NCBI GenBank assembly: GCA_027887005.1
Contig: JAPCJI010000001.1
Coordinates: 310,001 to 374,000 of the forward strand
DNA from: Nitrososphaerota archaeon
Lineage (GTDB): Archaea > Thermoproteota > Nitrososphaeria > Nitrososphaerales > Gagatemarchaeaceae
DNA: 64,000 nucleotides
Direction of reading: 5' to 3'
The translations under genes were made by a program, and so were the position numbers. The notes under the pieces are model-generated. The model saw nothing but the letters and a program-made list of their open reading frames with translations, was not told where the DNA came from and ran no database searches. Below, piece by piece: positions 43,653 to 51,428 of this stretch; within the stretch, counting starts at the first letter, position 1; each line of letters begins with the position of its first letter.

Positions 43653-43730
43653 CTAGTCGCGGCTGATCTCGAACTCGCGGCGGTCGTTTTCATTCGCGAG
43701 GCACTGTAACTGGGTCCTGGGATCAAGCAT
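43653..43730 (-). CDS. Candidate 25-residue micro-ORF
   Basis: An ATG-initiated frame on the minus strand encodes a charged peptide starting MLDPRTQLQCLANEN and ending in EISRD. It lies between the convergent ends of eS25 and the TM1367-like cyclophilin gene. The composition (Asp/Glu/Arg/Asn with one Cys) looks protein-like and the codons follow the local preference. A TATA-like CAATAAG about 50 bases upstream may serve it. There is no homology that I can name; it may be chance. Confidence 0.3.
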   Translation of the reverse strand: MLDPRTQLQCLANENDRREFEISRD

Positions 43731-43782
43731 TTTCAGAAAGAAGGTCTGTGAATCCAGGATTCCGGAAGAATGACTGGCCGTC

Positions 43783-44199
43783 TTATTGGGACGGTTGAAG
43801 GCTGGCTGCGACCGCTTCCAGCCTTACCGTGTCCCCACGCTTCACTCCTTCGAGGGCTGAGAGCCCGTCCTCGACCTTCCCGATCGGATTGAGGGGCATT
43901 TCACTGCGCGAGTCTTTGAGGAAGAAGCAGACGAGCCCCCCCGAAGGCAGGAAGGCGACGTCGCCTCGGGAGTAGGACGTCCTCCCCTTTTCGACGCCCA
44001 CCCGCATGGGAGTGAACAGAGCGACGAGGCTCGGCTGGACATTGACCCGACTGTCGATGGGGAACACCCGGAGAAGCGCGTTCACCGTGAGGGGTGCGAG
44101 ATGCTTGAACAGAGACACTTTGGCGACCCCTCTTCCGGGGACTGTGGCAAGGCACTCGACCTTGGAGACTGATGCCGCTGGAGCCTCGGGGGACGACAC
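43783..44199 (-). CDS. Cyclophilin-like (TM1367-type) domain protein
   Basis: The 138-residue protein resembles the TM1367/DUF3830-type cyclophilin-like fold: an N-terminal region with NALLRVFPIDSRVN, a SRGDVAFLPSGGLVCFFL core and PLNPIGKVEDGL, the pattern seen in these small beta-barrel proteins. It lacks the isomerase catalytic Arg-Phe set, so it is probably not a peptidyl-prolyl isomerase; the family function is unknown. A TATA element (CGAATAAGGG, centred near 44226) gives a leaderless start. Confidence 0.75.
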   Translation of the reverse strand: MSSPEAPAASVSKVECLATVPGRGVAKVSLFKHLAPLTVNALLRVFPIDSRVNVQPSLVALFTPMRVGVEKGRTSYSRGDVAFLPSGGLVCFFLKDSRSEMPLNPIGKVEDGLSALEGVKRGDTVRLEAVAASLQPSQ

Positions 44200-44302
44200 T
44201 TCAGCAAGCCCCGCCGGTCGCCCTTATTCGCTTTTCGTGGGTCGCGCGGAAAAAGACTTATCAGATGACGGCGAAGGGGCAAATTCGCTCCGGGGCTCCT
44301 CG

Positions 44303-44593
44303 ATGTCACCTACTAAGATACAGAAGAAGGCTAGGCAACCCTCAATCGCTTCTTTTGAGGTCAAGATAGGTCCTCCGAAGCTCACGAGGTTTGAAAGGGC
44401 CAGGATTGTTGGCGCAAGGTCACTGCAGATCGCCATGGGGGCGCCGTCCTTTATTCCGATGGAGGGACGTTACAGAGGGCCCATAGAGATAGCAACGTTA
44501 GAGCTGGAGGAAGACGCCCTTCCGATATCGATCAGAAGGTCTCTCCCGAACGGAGTCACCCAGGACATCCCGATAAAAGCCCTGTCCAAGTAA
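44303..44593 (+). CDS. rpoK: DNA-directed RNA polymerase subunit Rpo6 (RpoK)
   Basis: The 96-residue subunit has the omega-like signature PKLTRFERARIVGARSLQIAMGAP (about 31-54) that clamps the largest subunit. The frame is open upstream, but the part before 44303 is the antisense of the cyclophilin-like gene. A TATA-like GACTTATCAG (44256-44264) precedes ATG 44303 by about 43 bases, leaving a short leader. A dehydrogenase gene follows after 14 bases. Confidence 0.95.
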   Translation: MSPTKIQKKARQPSIASFEVKIGPPKLTRFERARIVGARSLQIAMGAPSFIPMEGRYRGPIEIATLELEEDALPISIRRSLPNGVTQDIPIKALSK

Positions 44594-44607
44594 CCCCCGG
44601 TCGAGAC

Positions 44608-45522
44608 ATGCAGAGGATTGCGATATTCGTAACCGAACGCCTGGCGGACGAGGCCAGGAAGATCCTTTCAGACTACGATGTCTTCGAGCTTGAGGCTGAC
44701 GACGGTGCCCTGGCCCGATGCGAGGTCCTGATGACCAGGCCTTCGCGTGCGAGGAAAGAGACTTTGTCAAAGTTGACCAAGCTCAGGATGGTCCAGACCA
44801 TGTCAGCCGGGGTCGATAGCTTGGACTTCACGCTGCTCGCAGATGGTGTCATCGTGTGCTCCAACGCAGGAGCGTACACCGGCCCGGTGGCCGAGCACGC
44901 CTGGGGGGTCCTACTCGGGCTTGCGAAGGGACTCCACGCAAGGAAACAGCAGGTCGTCCCGAGAACGCTCAGGGGGAGGACTCTCCTAGTCCTAGGGTGT
45001 GGAGCCATCGGCTCGGAAGTCGCCAGGCTCTCGAAGTCCCTCGGAATGAAAACTATCGGGGTCTCGAGGTCGTTCCCAAACCCGGAGCTCTTCGACGAGA
45101 AGCATGGCCTGGCGGAGCTCGGGTCTGTCATCGGCCTGGCAGATGCCGTGGTGATATCACTTCCCCTGACCGGGGCGACCAGGGGCGTGATCAGCTACGA
45201 CATATTATCGAGGGCGAAAGAGCACGTCTGCATGGTCAACGTCGGAAGGGGAGAGCTCGCAGGGGAGGCGGACCTGATCAGGTGGCTCAGAGAACGGCCC
45301 GAGAGCAGGTATGCGACCGACGTGTTCTGGAAGAAAAGAGGAAAGGAGAGTTTCGAGAGTACGGCCTGGGAGCTACCCAACTTTGCTGGGACACTCCACA
45401 TCTCGGGGCTCCCCCTCGGTGAGAAGCTGATCGGCCCTATAGTGGCGGCCGCGAAGAACGTCTCAATGTACCTCCAGACAGGGGAGGCCCACAACCGGGT
45501 CGACCGGTCAGAATATTCCTAG
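44608..45522 (+). CDS. D-isomer-specific 2-hydroxyacid dehydrogenase
   Basis: The 304-residue NAD(P)-dependent oxidoreductase has the dinucleotide loop LVLGCGAIGSEVARLSKSLGM (about 130-150), the catalytic Arg in VNVGRGELAGEADLI (about 212) and the catalytic His in TLHISGLPLG (about 262). The usual TPHxAG is TLHISG here. The substrate (glyoxylate, phosphoglycerate-like or other 2-oxo acid) is not evident. It is probably co-transcribed with rpoK, 14 bases upstream. Confidence 0.87.
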   Translation: MQRIAIFVTERLADEARKILSDYDVFELEADDGALARCEVLMTRPSRARKETLSKLTKLRMVQTMSAGVDSLDFTLLADGVIVCSNAGAYTGPVAEHAWGVLLGLAKGLHARKQQVVPRTLRGRTLLVLGCGAIGSEVARLSKSLGMKTIGVSRSFPNPELFDEKHGLAELGSVIGLADAVVISLPLTGATRGVISYDILSRAKEHVCMVNVGRGELAGEADLIRWLRERPESRYATDVFWKKRGKESFESTAWELPNFAGTLHISGLPLGEKLIGPIVAAAKNVSMYLQTGEAHNRVDRSEYS

Positions 45523-45547
45523 GATTTCGACCGTCAGCCCCCATAGC

Positions 45548-45556
45548 ATTAAATAT
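45548..45556 (+). promoter_or_regulatory. TATA box of the alba gene
   Basis: ATTAAATAT lies 40 bases before the ATG at 45592 and only about 19 before the in-frame GTG at 45571, so the ATG is the better start. Confidence 0.6.
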
Positions 45557-45591
45557 CCGATGTCGGGGCCGTGGAAAACAAGGTCAGACAC

Positions 45592-45978
45592 ATGCCAACA
45601 AGAAAGAAATCCGACTCAGGCGAGTCTGAGGAACACTCTGGGGAACAAATGGCAGCACCAATGCCAGCCCCAAGCGCACCAATGCAAACCCAAGGCGCGC
45701 CCTCGCAAAGGGCGCCTTCCAACCACATATTCGTCGGCAAGAAGCCTGTCATGAGCTACGCGATGAGCGCGCTCATACAGCTCACTCAAGCCGGTGAGAT
45801 AGTGGTCAAGGCAAGGGGAATGGCCATCGGCAGAGCAGTCGACGTGGCGGAGATCGTCACGAAGCGGCTCGCTAACGGCCAGTTCAGAGTCAAGGACATC
45901 GGCATAAACACCGAAGTCGTTGGCGAAGGCGCTGAGCAGAGAAACGTCTCCTCAATAGAAATAGTCGTCGGCAAGTAA
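45592..45978 (+). CDS. alba: DNA/RNA-binding chromatin protein Alba
   Basis: The 128-residue protein has a C-terminal Alba domain (HIFVGKKPVMSYAMSAL, about 45-61) with the conserved Lys pair at the site of reversible acetylation, and the TRKRL-like helix EIVTKRLANGQF. The first 40 residues are an unusual low-complexity extension rich in Pro, Ala, Met, Gln and Ser, absent from most Alba proteins. Alba coats and bridges DNA. The single gene has its own TATA box. Confidence 0.94.
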   Translation: MPTRKKSDSGESEEHSGEQMAAPMPAPSAPMQTQGAPSQRAPSNHIFVGKKPVMSYAMSALIQLTQAGEIVVKARGMAIGRAVDVAEIVTKRLANGQFRVKDIGINTEVVGEGAEQRNVSSIEIVVGK

Positions 45979-46018
45979 GAACAGCGACACCATTGAAACG
46001 TCAGGTGGATCGTATTCG

Positions 46019-46300
46019 CTAGCGGACGCTGTTTCTGGACTTTCGCGAGTACCGACCGCAGAGAAGGAGCTTCGTGCTCCTGCTCGTCCTTTTTATCATG
46101 AGTTCCCGTCTAAGGGCTTCTCCCCTGTTCCGTGATTCTTCAAGGTAGGACAGCACAACGGGGCCTCGGCCGCGGGTGTACCTGGCCCCGTTCCCTGAGT
46201 TGTGCTCTTCAAGCCGCCTTTCCATGTCGGTTGTGTACCCGGTGTAGAGCGTCCCGTCCGAGCAGGTCAGGATGTAGACGTAGTGTCGTCGCTTTGGCAT
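46019..46300 (-). CDS. GIY-YIG nuclease-domain protein (UPF0213-like)
   Basis: This 93-residue single-domain protein has YVYILTCSDGTLYTGYT (about 7-23) followed by MERRLEEHNSGNGARYTRGRGPV, the GIY-YIG core with catalytic Tyr and Arg. The acidic metal ligand is in YLEESRNRGEALRREL. Stand-alone members of this type are widespread with unknown role, possibly DNA repair. A possible small gene lies just upstream and overlaps its start. Confidence 0.85.
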   Translation of the reverse strand: MPKRRHYVYILTCSDGTLYTGYTTDMERRLEEHNSGNGARYTRGRGPVVLSYLEESRNRGEALRRELMIKRTSRSTKLLLCGRYSRKSRNSVR

Positions 46301-46500
46301 GCCGCCCGCGGATCGAGGCCGCCCATCCTGCGAAAAGGATTTTCGGGCAAGGGGCCTACGTATTCGCCCGGAAGGTACAGGACGTTGAGCGCCCCTTCCC
46401 CGACGAGGACGGGGATTGCCTCCCCGGCTAGAAGGATTCGAACGAGACGCCTACTCGAACCATGCGGGTTTCGCAGGGGAGCCCACTTCAGTAGGGCCAC
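46267..46500 (-). CDS. Possible small hypothetical gene upstream of the GIY-YIG gene
   Basis: A GTG-initiated frame of 77 residues contains a hydrophobic stretch, VRILLAGEAIPVLVGEGALNVLYLPG (about 20-45), and a polar Ser/Thr-rich end. It starts almost at the predicted transcription start of the divergent TATA element at 46518-46527 and overlaps the GIY-YIG start by 34 bases. The codon use is only partly coding-like and I recognise no family, so it may be just the leader of the GIY-YIG transcript. Confidence 0.35.
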   Translation of the reverse strand: MALLKWAPLRNPHGSSRRLVRILLAGEAIPVLVGEGALNVLYLPGEYVGPLPENPFRRMGGLDPRAACQSDDTTSTS

Positions 46501-46517
46501 TCAAGGATCAGGGTAAC

Positions 46518-46527
46518 CGATAAATCC
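46518..46527. promoter_or_regulatory. TATA element between the GIY-YIG region and thymidine kinase
   Basis: CGATAAATCC on the plus strand is 29 bases from the TTG start of the thymidine kinase gene; the reverse GGATTTATCG could serve the minus-strand genes. Confidence 0.5.
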
Positions 46528-46550
46528 ACGGTGGCGGGGCGCGGGACAAG

Positions 46551-47117
46551 TTGACCCTCGAAGTCATCATCGGGCCAATGTTCTCGGGCAAGACCTCGGA
46601 GCTCATCAGGCTGGTGGAGAGGGAGGTCTACGCCAAAAGGAAGGGTGCCATCTTCAAGATAGCCTTCGACAAGAGATACAGCGCGCGCCAGGTGGTCACT
46701 CACAACGGGCTGAGGTACGACGCCTACACCGTGGCCTCCTCCGCGCACGGGCTGAAGAAGATAGAGGAGCTCGCCGGCCCTGACGGCCTCGACGCCATAG
46801 GTGTGGACGAGGTGAACTTCTTCCCCGAGGAGATCGTGGGACTTCTGGACAGGCTGGCCGACAAGAAGAAGGTCATCGCCTGCGGCCTCAACCTGAACTT
46901 CAGGGCCGAGCCCTTCCCGTCAACCATGGAGCTGGCGGCTAGGGCCGACAGGGTCAGGTATCTCAGCGCAGTGTGTGTCGTCTGCGGCCAAGAGGCGACG
47001 AGGACCCAGAGGCTCATAGGCGGGAAGCCGGCCCCGAAGGATTCTCCGGTCATTGTGGTTGGGGGCAAGGAGCTCTACGAACCGCGGTGCAGGAACTGCT
47101 ATGTCTCCCCTCGGTGA
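46551..47117 (+). CDS. tdk: Thymidine kinase (type II, tetrameric)
   Basis: The 188-residue kinase phosphorylates thymidine and deoxyuridine. It has a P-loop GPMFSGKTSEL (about 8-18), the DEVNFF motif (about 86), the lasso region SAVCVVCGQEATRTQRL with a CxxC pair, and the second CxxC (CRNCY near the C-terminus) for the structural zinc. It starts with TTG, leaderless. It shares the nucleoside salvage theme with the phosphorylase immediately downstream (63 bases). Confidence 0.93.
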   Translation: MTLEVIIGPMFSGKTSELIRLVEREVYAKRKGAIFKIAFDKRYSARQVVTHNGLRYDAYTVASSAHGLKKIEELAGPDGLDAIGVDEVNFFPEEIVGLLDRLADKKKVIACGLNLNFRAEPFPSTMELAARADRVRYLSAVCVVCGQEATRTQRLIGGKPAPKDSPVIVVGGKELYEPRCRNCYVSPR

Positions 47118-47180
47118 CTTCCGCAGGGCGAACGATTGATAATGTCCGAGTTCTGGTGTTCGTCGAGGGTGCCGAACTAA

Positions 47181-47951
47181 GTGACTCAAGAACCCCTGGA
47201 TGAAAAGGGGAGGCCGTATCACATCAGACTCGAGAAGAGGCAGGTCGGCAGCATCGCGTTCCTTCCGGGAGACCCGGCGAGAGTCGCAAGGATAGCCCAG
47301 AGGCTCACGCGCCCTGAGCAGCTCTCTTCGAACAGAGAGTTCACGGCCTACGGGGGTTACGTGGGGAAGGAGCGAATCGTCGTGATAAGCACTGGGATTG
47401 GAGGTCCGGCCACGGCGATTGTCGTGGAGGAGTTGGCAAGGCTTGGCGTCAGGACTATGATCCGAGTTGGTACCTGCGGAGCGATCACGAGCAGGGCGAA
47501 GGTCGGTTCTGTCATCATCGCGGACGCTGCTGTCAGGATGGACGGGACCAGCGCCCTCTACGTCCAGCGAGGATATCCGGCTGCAGCGACCCCTGGCATC
47601 GTAATGGCCCTTTCACATGCGGCAAGGAAGCTCAAGGTCCAGGGCACCGTCGGGATCGCGGCATCGACCGATTCCTTCTACGTGGGCCAGGGACGGAAGG
47701 GCTTCGGCGGCTACTTCCCACCCGAGAGCGCCGGGATTACGAAGCGGCTGCAGCAGGCCCGCGTGCTCTGTTTCGAGATGGAGGCCGCCACGCTCTTCAC
47801 TCTGGGAAGGCTCTTCGGCCTGCAGACTGGCGCCGTCTTCGCGGTCGTAGCCAATAGGGCGACCAACGAGTTCAAGCTGGGCTCAGGCATCGACGCGGCC
47901 ATCGACGTCGCAGTCGGTTCAGTCCGCCACTTCAAGAAGTACGGCGTCTGA
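47181..47951 (+). CDS. Nucleoside phosphorylase (uridine/purine phosphorylase family)
   Basis: The 256-residue NP-I enzyme has IAFLPGDPARVARIA (phosphate/ribose site, about 25-39), STGIGGPATAIVVEEL (about 70), IRVGTCGAI (about 94) and a C-terminal CFEMEAATLF ribose-binding motif (about 197). It cleaves a nucleoside with phosphate into base and ribose-1-phosphate. The pattern is nearest to uridine phosphorylase, which would feed the uracil phosphoribosyltransferase, but purine specificity is possible. GTG start; the 3' end overlaps the convergent mutase gene by 20 bases. Confidence 0.88.
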   Translation: MTQEPLDEKGRPYHIRLEKRQVGSIAFLPGDPARVARIAQRLTRPEQLSSNREFTAYGGYVGKERIVVISTGIGGPATAIVVEELARLGVRTMIRVGTCGAITSRAKVGSVIIADAAVRMDGTSALYVQRGYPAAATPGIVMALSHAARKLKVQGTVGIAASTDSFYVGQGRKGFGGYFPPESAGITKRLQQARVLCFEMEAATLFTLGRLFGLQTGAVFAVVANRATNEFKLGSGIDAAIDVAVGSVRHFKKYGV

Positions 47952-49179
47952 ACGGACCTTCCGCGACCCTGGCCAGCACATCCCTGCCTTGGAGTAGCCC
48001 GAGGGAGCCCCTCCTCGCGCCCCTTTCAGTGAAGCGCTTGGCATCCCTCTTCTGGCCTCCCGTAATCAGGAGTGGGACGGGGTCGCTCGAATGCATCATC
48101 ATGGTGCAGGGCGTCGCATGGTCGCAGGAGACTCCGAGCCTGATGTCTGATCCGTCGTCTTTCACCGTCGAAAAGAAACCCCTGTCGATTTCCTCGATGC
48201 TCTTCTTCTTGCCCACCGCGTCTCCGTCATGCCCGAACTCGTCGGGCCCTTTGATGTGCACGTAGACCACCGTCCCCTCGTGCAGTTCCCTGGTGAAGAG
48301 TGATGCCTTTTCCCTGATGTCCTTCCTGTCGGCGACCTCGACCATCTTCATCCTCAGGATCCTGGCTATCCCCACCTCAGCTGGCATCTCGACGACTGCC
48401 GTTCCCTTCATGCCGTACTTCGTCTCGAAGGGTTCGACCTGGGGGACGTGGTCCCCCGCGTCGCGGAGAAGGATGGCATTGGCGGGGACCTTCCCTTCCC
48501 GCTTTCGCTCCCGGTTGACATCGCTCGAGGCGAGGACGACGAGGCTCTTGGCGGTGAACTCGTTGACTAGCCTCGCAGCCAGTCTGGCGGCTGGGTCATC
48601 CGACTCCGGGCGGCATTCGAGGACGCGCTCGTTGGTCTTCGTCGGCCTCGCGGCTCCGAAGCCTCCCACCTTCGCGTAGGCGGGGTCGGTGTTGGTAATC
48701 CCGGCTGAAAGGCCACCCCTCGACCGGATGACGAGGACCCCCCTATACGAGATGGTTGGTCTGAATTCGAACTCCGCGTCTCGCAGCTTGATGGTCTTCA
48801 GGTCCTCTGAGAGACGGAGCGCCTCTGCTTCGGTCAGGTTTCTCCCCGCCCTCCGGTCGACGATGCGCCTCCCCACCACCGACGCAAAGTTCGCCCTCAG
48901 GGCCAGGTCCCCTCGCTCGAGGTCAACGCCCGCCCCGACGGCCTCCACGACCCCTCGACCAGGGTATCCCTGGTCGAACGAATAGCCAAGCATGTTGAAG
49001 ACCGCGATGTCGGACTCAGGCGCGACCCCTCTCCGGACCGTCACCACCCTTCCGAGTCTTGAGCGGCTTGCGATCTCGTCGAGGTTCGGGGTGAAAGCCG
49101 CCTCGAGCGGGGTCGTGAAGTTGAGTTTCGGATTGGGCCTGTCGGCGCAGCCGTCAAGCAGGACATAACCGATCTTCAT
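47932..49179 (-). CDS. apgM: 2,3-bisphosphoglycerate-independent phosphoglycerate mutase (archaeal ApgM)
   Basis: The 415-residue alkaline-phosphatase-superfamily enzyme interconverts 3- and 2-phosphoglycerate. The N-terminal LLDGCADRP metal motif is followed by the nucleophile Ser in GVAPESDIAVFNMLGY (about 52-67), GRGVVEAVGAGVDL (about 74), and the metal-binding HIKGPDEFGHDGD (about 308) and SCDHATPCT (about 349) motifs. All expected metal ligands are present. It serves glycolysis or gluconeogenesis. Confidence 0.93.
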   Translation of the reverse strand: MKIGYVLLDGCADRPNPKLNFTTPLEAAFTPNLDEIASRSRLGRVVTVRRGVAPESDIAVFNMLGYSFDQGYPGRGVVEAVGAGVDLERGDLALRANFASVVGRRIVDRRAGRNLTEAEALRLSEDLKTIKLRDAEFEFRPTISYRGVLVIRSRGGLSAGITNTDPAYAKVGGFGAARPTKTNERVLECRPESDDPAARLAARLVNEFTAKSLVVLASSDVNRERKREGKVPANAILLRDAGDHVPQVEPFETKYGMKGTAVVEMPAEVGIARILRMKMVEVADRKDIREKASLFTRELHEGTVVYVHIKGPDEFGHDGDAVGKKKSIEEIDRGFFSTVKDDGSDIRLGVSCDHATPCTMMMHSSDPVPLLITGGQKRDAKRFTERGARRGSLGLLQGRDVLARVAEGPFRRRTS

Positions 49180-49275
49180 CTTTCCGCGCGAGACAACGAG
49201 TCGCCATGGATTATCATACTTTCGGGCTGGACTCGCTAAACCCTAATATCCTGTCCCGGTCGTTAGCCCGCGCTA

Positions 49276-50310
49276 ATGGTCGAGATACGGAAGGACTACT
49301 TCACGGAGAAACTCTCCATCATCCTTCCAGACCGCGGCCTCAAGCCGGGCCAGGTCATCACGCAGAGGGCAGAGAAGTGCAACTTCTGCCCGGGAAACGA
49401 GGAGTTGACCCCGCCGGCCGACCTCGTCCTGGTCAAGCGAGGGGACACCCTGCTCAAGCAGACTGATTCTGAAGGGGATGTCATCAAGAACTGGGCGGTG
49501 AGGATATTCCCCGCGAAGAACCCGATCGTCACTCCGAGCGCCCCTCCGTCCTACGGCGAGGCACCCCACTACAGCGAGCCTGCGGTAGGTTACCACTACA
49601 TCCTCGTGGCCACACCCAAGCACGACCAGCCCTTCGCCAAGATAGACATAGAGCAGTGGACCAGCATCTTGGCGTCCCTCCAGGACAAGGTCAGGTGGCT
49701 CTATTCACAGAAGGGGGTCAGCTACGTGCTCGTCTACGTCAACTCCGAGAAGGAAGGGAACCCCACCGCTGTGCACCCTCACATAGAAATCGTCACCACC
49801 CCCCGGGTCCCGCCCACGGTCGAAGAGGAGGCGGACACCGTCCAGACTTCCCTCAACGACCTGGGTGTCTGCCCCATGTGCCAGGTGGTCGGCACCGAGA
49901 CCGGGGGTCCCCGGCAGATACTTGCGACGGACTTCTTCATATCCTTCGCGCCCTGGGTCTCGACCCATCCGTTCGAGTTCTGGATCTATCCGAAGAGGCA
50001 CATGACCAGCATCCTCAAGCTTTCCCAGAAGGAGATGATGGACCTGGCGCTGATGCTCAGGTCGACGCTCGGCGGGATGTCCAAAGCGCTCGACACGCAG
50101 ACGTTCACCATGGTCTTCCACAGTTCGTCTGAGAAGAAGACGACGAAGCAGATCCACTGGCACATGGAGGTGTACCCTCGCAAGCCCCAGCTGTCCGGGC
50201 TGGAGCTGGGAGGGGGGATATACCTGAGCGAGGTTTCCCCTGAAAGCGCCGCCCAGGTGCTCGGAGCCAGCTCCAGGAAGGAGCTCGCTCAGCTCGTTGG
50301 AGTCCGCTAG
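49276..50310 (+). CDS. Galactose-1-phosphate uridylyltransferase-like protein (GalT/HIT)
   Basis: The 344-residue protein has the two HIT-like halves of GalT. The N-terminal zinc-type pair is CNFCPGNEE (about 35-43), and CPMC occurs at about 198. The nucleotidyl-transfer motif reads HPHIE (H167-P-H169-I-E171) where GalT enzymes have HPHxQ, and the second motif is IHWHMEVYP (about 298). The Glu for Gln change suggests altered substrate or a nucleotidylyltransferase other than GalT. A TATA element lies at about 49242-49250, at leaderless distance. The neighbours are glycolytic and sugar-phosphate enzymes. Confidence 0.82.
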   Translation: MVEIRKDYFTEKLSIILPDRGLKPGQVITQRAEKCNFCPGNEELTPPADLVLVKRGDTLLKQTDSEGDVIKNWAVRIFPAKNPIVTPSAPPSYGEAPHYSEPAVGYHYILVATPKHDQPFAKIDIEQWTSILASLQDKVRWLYSQKGVSYVLVYVNSEKEGNPTAVHPHIEIVTTPRVPPTVEEEADTVQTSLNDLGVCPMCQVVGTETGGPRQILATDFFISFAPWVSTHPFEFWIYPKRHMTSILKLSQKEMMDLALMLRSTLGGMSKALDTQTFTMVFHSSSEKKTTKQIHWHMEVYPRKPQLSGLELGGGIYLSEVSPESAAQVLGASSRKELAQLVGVR

Positions 50311-51336
50311 TCAGGATGCCCGCTTCAGCCTGTCGATGAGCTTCGTGGGGAATGGGTCTCTCCCTAGGCAGAGTGCCAGGTAGTACGAAGCCATGTCCAG
50401 CCGGTAGACCAAAGTGATAAGCTCTGAGAGCGTCCCCCTCCGCCTTCCACTGACTTCGATTGGAGACCTGTCGGCGCTGGACAGAATCCGGACCATCAGG
50501 TCGGTCCTCACCCTGTCGCGCTTTTCCTCGGAGGAGTGGCGGAGGAAGATGGGCTCGAAGTCACCCCGGGGGTCTTCCCAGGCCTCGATGTCGTTGTGAA
50601 AGGCGTCGGGGATGCCGTAGTAGAGCGCGTGGACCTTTGCGTTCTCGTTGAGGACGTTCTTGAAGCGTATCCCCGCTCCGCGGGTGGACTTCGATCCATA
50701 GATGACTGGGGTTCTGTCTACGAGCGAAAGAGCCAGGACCTTCGAAGGGTTCTCTTTCAGGGGGGACCCAACCCTGACCGTGCGTCCTTCGGCCTCCATG
50801 CCCCTGAACGCCTCTTCGGCATCCGCCTCGCATTTGAGGTCGAGCGCAGAGTTCATCACCGAAAGACAGGCGAACACTATGTACGGCAGGACGTAGCGGG
50901 GGGCAACCAGCCCCGGCATCCTGATGTGGGGCACCCCGAGCTTCTTGGCCACTTCCATCAGAGACCCGCCCGAAGAAATGGAAACAACGGTTGCATGTTT
51001 CTTGACCGCAGTTTTCATCATCTCGATTGTCTCTTCGGTCTCACCCGACGCACTAACCGCAATCGCGAGTGAATCGTCCATGTCTTCAGTCGGGAGTTGG
51101 CCCTTGAACACGCCGACCCCTATCGCCGGCCTATCCGCCAGCCAGCTCGCGATTATGTCCCCTCCAGCGGCCGAACCCCCCATTCCTAGGACGAACCCCT
51201 TCCTCAGCCCGCCACTGGGCAAGGACGGGGCAACCCTGAACCCTTCTCTGGCCAGGGAAGTCCATCGCTCGTAGGTCCTGTGGACCAGGTGAGAGTCGAC
51301 GCGTTTGATATGCTCAGGGGAGAATGGGTCGTCCAA
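50311..51336 (-). CDS. Bifunctional phosphoglucose/phosphomannose isomerase
   Basis: The 341-residue SIS-domain enzyme interconverts glucose-6-P, mannose-6-P and fructose-6-P. The first SIS domain has VLGMGGSAAGGDIIASWL (about 49-66) and VSASGETEETIEMM (about 93-106); the catalytic Glu lies in the middle (FKNVLNENAKVHALYYG, about 222) and His in the IPDAFHNDIEAW segment. It provides mannose phosphate for the sugar donors likely used by the DPM1-like enzyme. The TTG start is about 52 bases from a TATA-like AGCTTAAAGC. Confidence 0.92.
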   Translation of the reverse strand: MDDPFSPEHIKRVDSHLVHRTYERWTSLAREGFRVAPSLPSGGLRKGFVLGMGGSAAGGDIIASWLADRPAIGVGVFKGQLPTEDMDDSLAIAVSASGETEETIEMMKTAVKKHATVVSISSGGSLMEVAKKLGVPHIRMPGLVAPRYVLPYIVFACLSVMNSALDLKCEADAEEAFRGMEAEGRTVRVGSPLKENPSKVLALSLVDRTPVIYGSKSTRGAGIRFKNVLNENAKVHALYYGIPDAFHNDIEAWEDPRGDFEPIFLRHSSEEKRDRVRTDLMVRILSSADRSPIEVSGRRRGTLSELITLVYRLDMASYYLALCLGRDPFPTKLIDRLKRAS

Positions 51337-51428
51337 TTGGCTTCACGAGGGCTGCGATTGTGGCAGACCCCGGCCCCTTTCCGCTTTAAGCTCGACGCTG
51401 TGGTGGCGGGCAGCCGGTGACCGAATCT

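Noticed and set aside
44006-44302. Extension of rpoK to 44006
   Set aside because: It overlaps the cyclophilin-like gene on the opposite strand and has no RpoK similarity. The ATG at 44303 matches the family length.
46434-46443. tRNA-like GTTCGAATCC T-loop sequence on the minus strand
   Set aside because: The flanking bases cannot form a five-base T-stem and no acceptor or anticodon arm is found around it.
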